Source of the DNA: Erythrocercus mccallii
Taxonomy: Eukaryota; Chordata; Aves; Passeriformes; Dicruridae
NCBI GenBank assembly: GCA_013397435.1
Contig: VZRG01000031.1
Location: 62,001 to 126,000, forward strand
Length of the DNA: 64,000 bases
Direction of reading: 5' to 3'
Part shown: positions 60,701 through 64,000 of the stretch, one piece after another
Numbering within the stretch: the stretch's first letter is position 1
How the letters are laid out: each line of letters begins with the position of its first letter
Program-made: the position numbers and the translations under genes
Notes under the pieces: generated by a model
Seen by the model: only the letters and a program-made list of their open reading frames with translations
Database searches by the model: none
What the model was told of the DNA's origin: nothing

Positions 60701-63700
60701 GAACACTATCCTTTCAACCCAGCAATAGAGCAGAGCAATATCTGACAGTATGCCGTATCTACACTTCACATGTTCACTTTAGCACTTCAGCACTTTAAAG
60801 CTTGTATCTCTTAGAAGACTGACATGTCAGAACATGCCAGTTATTATATCACAATCTCTGCAGTTCCATTCTACTACAGCTTTCACCCAAATCATATTTA
60901 ATTCTATCAGTTTTCCCACCAGCCAGACCCAAGTCTAAACAAAATGCTCTGATAAAGGCTTGTGAAATGGAAATTTGTATTTAGCATGGTTCATAGCTTC
61001 CTGTAATGTTTTCCCACTCTACATATGAGTAGTGAAAAATCACTCCCTTCTTTCTCAGCACTATTTACTCTCCTATTAACTAAGTCTACTAGTGGCTAAA
61101 AATGCTTCAGTTACTGTTCCTTTCATAGCACATTCATGGCAGACCTCACCATGGCACAGCTCCTGCTTTTACTTCTTTTTCCTCTTTTTCCATGCCAGAG
61201 CTGTCTCAACATTTTCACCTCTTCCCATGGGATATTACTGGGTTTTTCTTGTTGTTGTTTGCCTCTAAAATATTCTAGAATTAAATAATGCCATTCATAT
61301 TACTTTGTATAGTGGGCAAGTAATTTGAACTCAGTACTAAAGCCAAAGAACTCCTGAGATCTGTGTTGTGCTACAAGCTTAGAGCCTGGGCTTTGGTATT
61401 TCAGAATGTGTGGAGATCTTCAAGCCAGAACTAATCTGATATACAGCAAGGTACTGTGCCAGCATGGCCATTCTGCAGTAGAACATCCACAGGCTTGTTC
61501 TTCAGATACTTTTGACTTGGTGACTCTGAACTATTGAGTGTCCACCAACATTTCTAGTTTTGAATGGGTTTGTGGAGAGCACCAGCTCCTGTGTTGTAGA
61601 TATACTCAAGACCTCTGTGTTTTGGTTTGTTTTTCCATTATAGCCTAACATTAGTTTTAAAGTGTGTTGAAGAAATGCTCAATTAACATTTGTGCTGTGC
61701 TTTTATAAGTGGGGACTATTTTATGAACTCTCTGCCTTACTTAGATAATTCCCCTATCTTTTCTCCTCTGCCCTTTCTGCCTCACTTAGATAATTCCCCT
61801 ATCTTTTCTCCTCTGCCCTTTCTGCCTCTTTTAGAGGGCTACTGGGCAACCTCATTATATATTCAACCTCTTTTTCTCTAATGTGTGAAATAAGATGAAG
61901 ACTAAAACCAGTTTAAAGAACACTGGCTCTTTCAGGTGCGTATCAGGAAAATGAGAATGTATTATGCTGTCCTGCTCTTTGAGAGACCAGCAGAGCCAGT
62001 TTTTCACAGGCAGGACTCACGGGTATTGGGAACAATGTAGTGGGACAATTCATACAGACCACAGTATTTTGCGAAAATACAGCATCAACAGCAGCTGTGG
62101 AATTTATGATTGAAACTGCCTGTTTGTGTTTTTTATTTTGGAGGGGAGGTGGGGTACCAGGGATTTGAATGACAGCCCAGCTCTTCCAGGAGGCACGATT
62201 GAAGATGAAGGCCTCTTCAGCAAGGAGAAAGAACTGGCCCCCCCCAAGGTTGGTAAATAGCAATTGATCCCCATTCAAGGCAGAGGATAATTTCTTAAAG
62301 TATGATGTAGATAATTTCCTAAAGTTCTGTGCAGTGCTGTCTTCTGGATATTTGATTATCTTTAAAAATGAAAGTTTACACATATTTATAGTTTTGCAGA
62401 GGCATCCCTTTTGCAAAGTAATTCTCTTGAGAACTCCAATGTGGGCCATAAAATTTTCCTTCTAAAGGCCAGATGTCCTCTTTCCAATATTTTTAATCAG
62501 CATCTTGGTAATTAGGTCATGGAATATGGCTCTTAAATGGATGTTGACATTTCTTACTCAGAACTAAATTCACATTATGGTTGATGAATATATTGTTTCA
62601 AAGTGTCCAGAGTGTGTCAATGTCAAGAAATCAAATGTGCTGTGACAGGAGACACACTGCAGAGCTCATTGCTTGCCTCGGACAGATTGGATTATCTAAG
62701 GACAGGTGAAAAGCTTGTTTGAATGGAGTAAAAAAGTAGTGTTTATTTTCACTAGGAATGTTTTACGCTGTTAGAAGCTTTTTTTAATAGACATTTAACT
62801 CAATGACAAACAGAACTGATAGACAGCTATTCCTTCAGGGTTAGAGGAGGCTACTGCAGGCAAAATCCATCCCGAACTGGGAATTCTAGCCTTACTGGCA
62901 GCAATCTTTTATTCATTCCTTTGTATCAGCTAATGTAAATTTGGGGTGGGAAAAAATGTTTTCAAAAGCCAAGACATTTCTCAAATCTTTAATAATGTAT
63001 AAGTATGAAGCATTTTCTGTTTTGCCTTCATCTCAAATAGTGCCTCTTAAATTAGTGCAAATTTCCAGATCCATTATGAATCTTTCTGTCATGTAACATG
63101 AAATAAACTGAATTGAAGCCATTACCTCAACATGCAATCTCAAAGATAAACAGTTCTGTAGCAAAATACCTAGAAGATCGTAATTGAGAAGGAATGCTAT
63201 ATTATATGTCCCTTACTCTTATCAACCCACTACTGCAACGAGGGGTCAGCCCCAGGGCTGCAAGAGGTACTTTGATATCTGTCTGGGATAGATGTGTATC
63301 TCCACTGAGGGGAGGTAGCTTCCTACTGGTTACTTTCTCACCTCTCTGTTGCCTTTCCCAACTTCTTTCTAGGCTGGGAGTGCCTGGTGCAGGCCAGGCT
63401 GCAAACAGCCCCAGCCTTCCTGCAGGAAGAGCCACCCTATGGGTAGTCCAGGCAGATTAACCTAGTTTGAGGAGCCAGATTTTGCTTTTGTTGCCCCTTC
63501 CATTGCATTTTGAGCTGTCATAAATGAGACCAAAAAAAAAATAAAAAAAATTCAAGACTTGGAGCAGCCAAGGAGGTGGCTGGGGCTCTCTGCATAGTGC
63601 TGACTCCTAACAGGGATGAGTGCCCATCCTCCCCTTGGCGGAGACTGGGAGCGAAGTAGTAGGCAATGTTGTTACCTCTGTTCAAGTACTTCTCTATTTG

Positions 63701-64000
63701 TCCCCTCTACCACAGCAACTTGGATTCCTGCTTGTAAAGCTGCAGTGTCAGCAGTATAAGGAGAAACTCTTTGAAATTCAGAGGCCTTCTTGTCTGTTAG
63801 AATTAAATCCTACATGATGTTAAAGGCCTGAGGTTTTAGGAATTTGAGCACTATTATGGTTCATTTACATGCTAATTATATTGCTCTTAGAAGAGTTTTA
63901 AGTCTAAATCTCTTTTGTGAGGAATATTTTGCACACAAGGGTTTTGAGAGTAATATCTGACTACTATTATGCTTCTGTGAGCAGTGGTGAGGACTCAGGA
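57726..64000. other. non-coding stretch to window end, no gene seen
   Basis: About 6.3 kb without recognised genes or interspersed repeats. It contains an (AAAAC)n tract at about 60400-60427, an A-rich run at 63531-63549 and the 45-base tandem duplication at about 61732-61826. The minus-strand frame at 61943-62449 (168 codons) has no domain signature. Confidence 0.5.
61732..61826. repeat. 45-bp tandem duplication
   Basis: Two adjacent copies with a 45-base period: 'ttagataattcccctatctt' starts at 61741 and again at 61786, each followed by 'ttctcctctgccctttctgc'. The copies differ by one base at the start (ttactt versus tcactt). Confidence 0.92.

Noticed and set aside
61943..62449. Minus-strand frame of 168 codons
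   Set aside because: No motif, no plausible start context and no neighbours to support coding.
1..64000. CRISPR arrays, bacterial operons, phage or plasmid features
   Set aside because: The composition, CR1 and LTR elements and spliced-gene signals are those of a vertebrate nuclear genome. No spaced direct-repeat array or bacterial gene was seen.
1..64000. A second small-protein gene known near TUNAR in human (C14orf132)
   Set aside because: I looked for a matching short transmembrane ORF and saw none. Its coding exons appear to lie outside the window, though a small exon could escape reading by eye.

Overview
The window reads as a bird nuclear chromosome. Three things point there: AT-rich, gene-poor sequence; at least nine fragments of CR1-type LINEs in both orientations; and a nuclear copy of mitochondrial DNA in the order cytb - tRNA-Thr - tRNA-Pro - ND6 - tRNA-Glu, which is the bird order (in mammals ND6 and tRNA-Glu precede cytb). 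The species cannot be named from the sequence alone.

Only one protein-coding gene is recognisable. At 16652-17565 there is a 3' terminal exon with a polypyrimidine tract and AG acceptor, a very short ORF of 48 codons (16691-16837, + strand), a roughly 0.7-kb 3' UTR with a long A-rich/GAAAA tract, and an AATAAA signal at 17540. The 48-residue product has an acidic/lysine-rich N-terminal half and one C-terminal transmembrane helix. I recognise it as the microprotein of TUNAR (TUNA/megamind; also pTUNAR or BNLN), a transcript long annotated as a lncRNA. This would place the window in the region matching human 14q32.2. Upstream TUNAR exons and the promoter were not identified; no CpG-rich block lies in the 16.6 kb before the exon.

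Region by region: 1-16.6 kb is non-coding sequence (intron and/or intergenic) with one CR1 3' end at 4.7-4.9 kb and an assembly gap at 8.1-8.5 kb. 16.6-17.6 kb is the TUNAR exon. 17.6-24.6 kb shows nothing recognisable. 24.6-25.9 kb holds a (TAGAA)15 array fused to a minus-strand CR1 and a second, internally deleted CR1. At 28.27-28.38 kb a compact block combines splice-like signals, a 7-bp-arm palindrome and a strong hairpin. At 33.5-34.1 kb there is an intact minus-strand solo LTR with a 6-bp target duplication, and at 37.0-37.25 kb a second LTR-like block. 43.9-45.2 kb holds a degraded endogenous-retrovirus integrase fragment directly abutting the nuclear mitochondrial insertion. 47-58 kb is a repeat-rich stretch: five CR1 remnants or tails, a gap at 52.5-52.9 kb, and two LTRs of one family in opposite orientation about 1.8 kb apart. 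58-64 kb is largely unique, with a 45-bp tandem duplication at 61.7 kb.

There is no operon-like arrangement. The biological content is one conserved calcium-handling microprotein gene in a gene desert, plus a record of retroelement and organelle-DNA insertion. Coordinates of repeat edges are estimates by eye unless target duplications or gene ends are stated.
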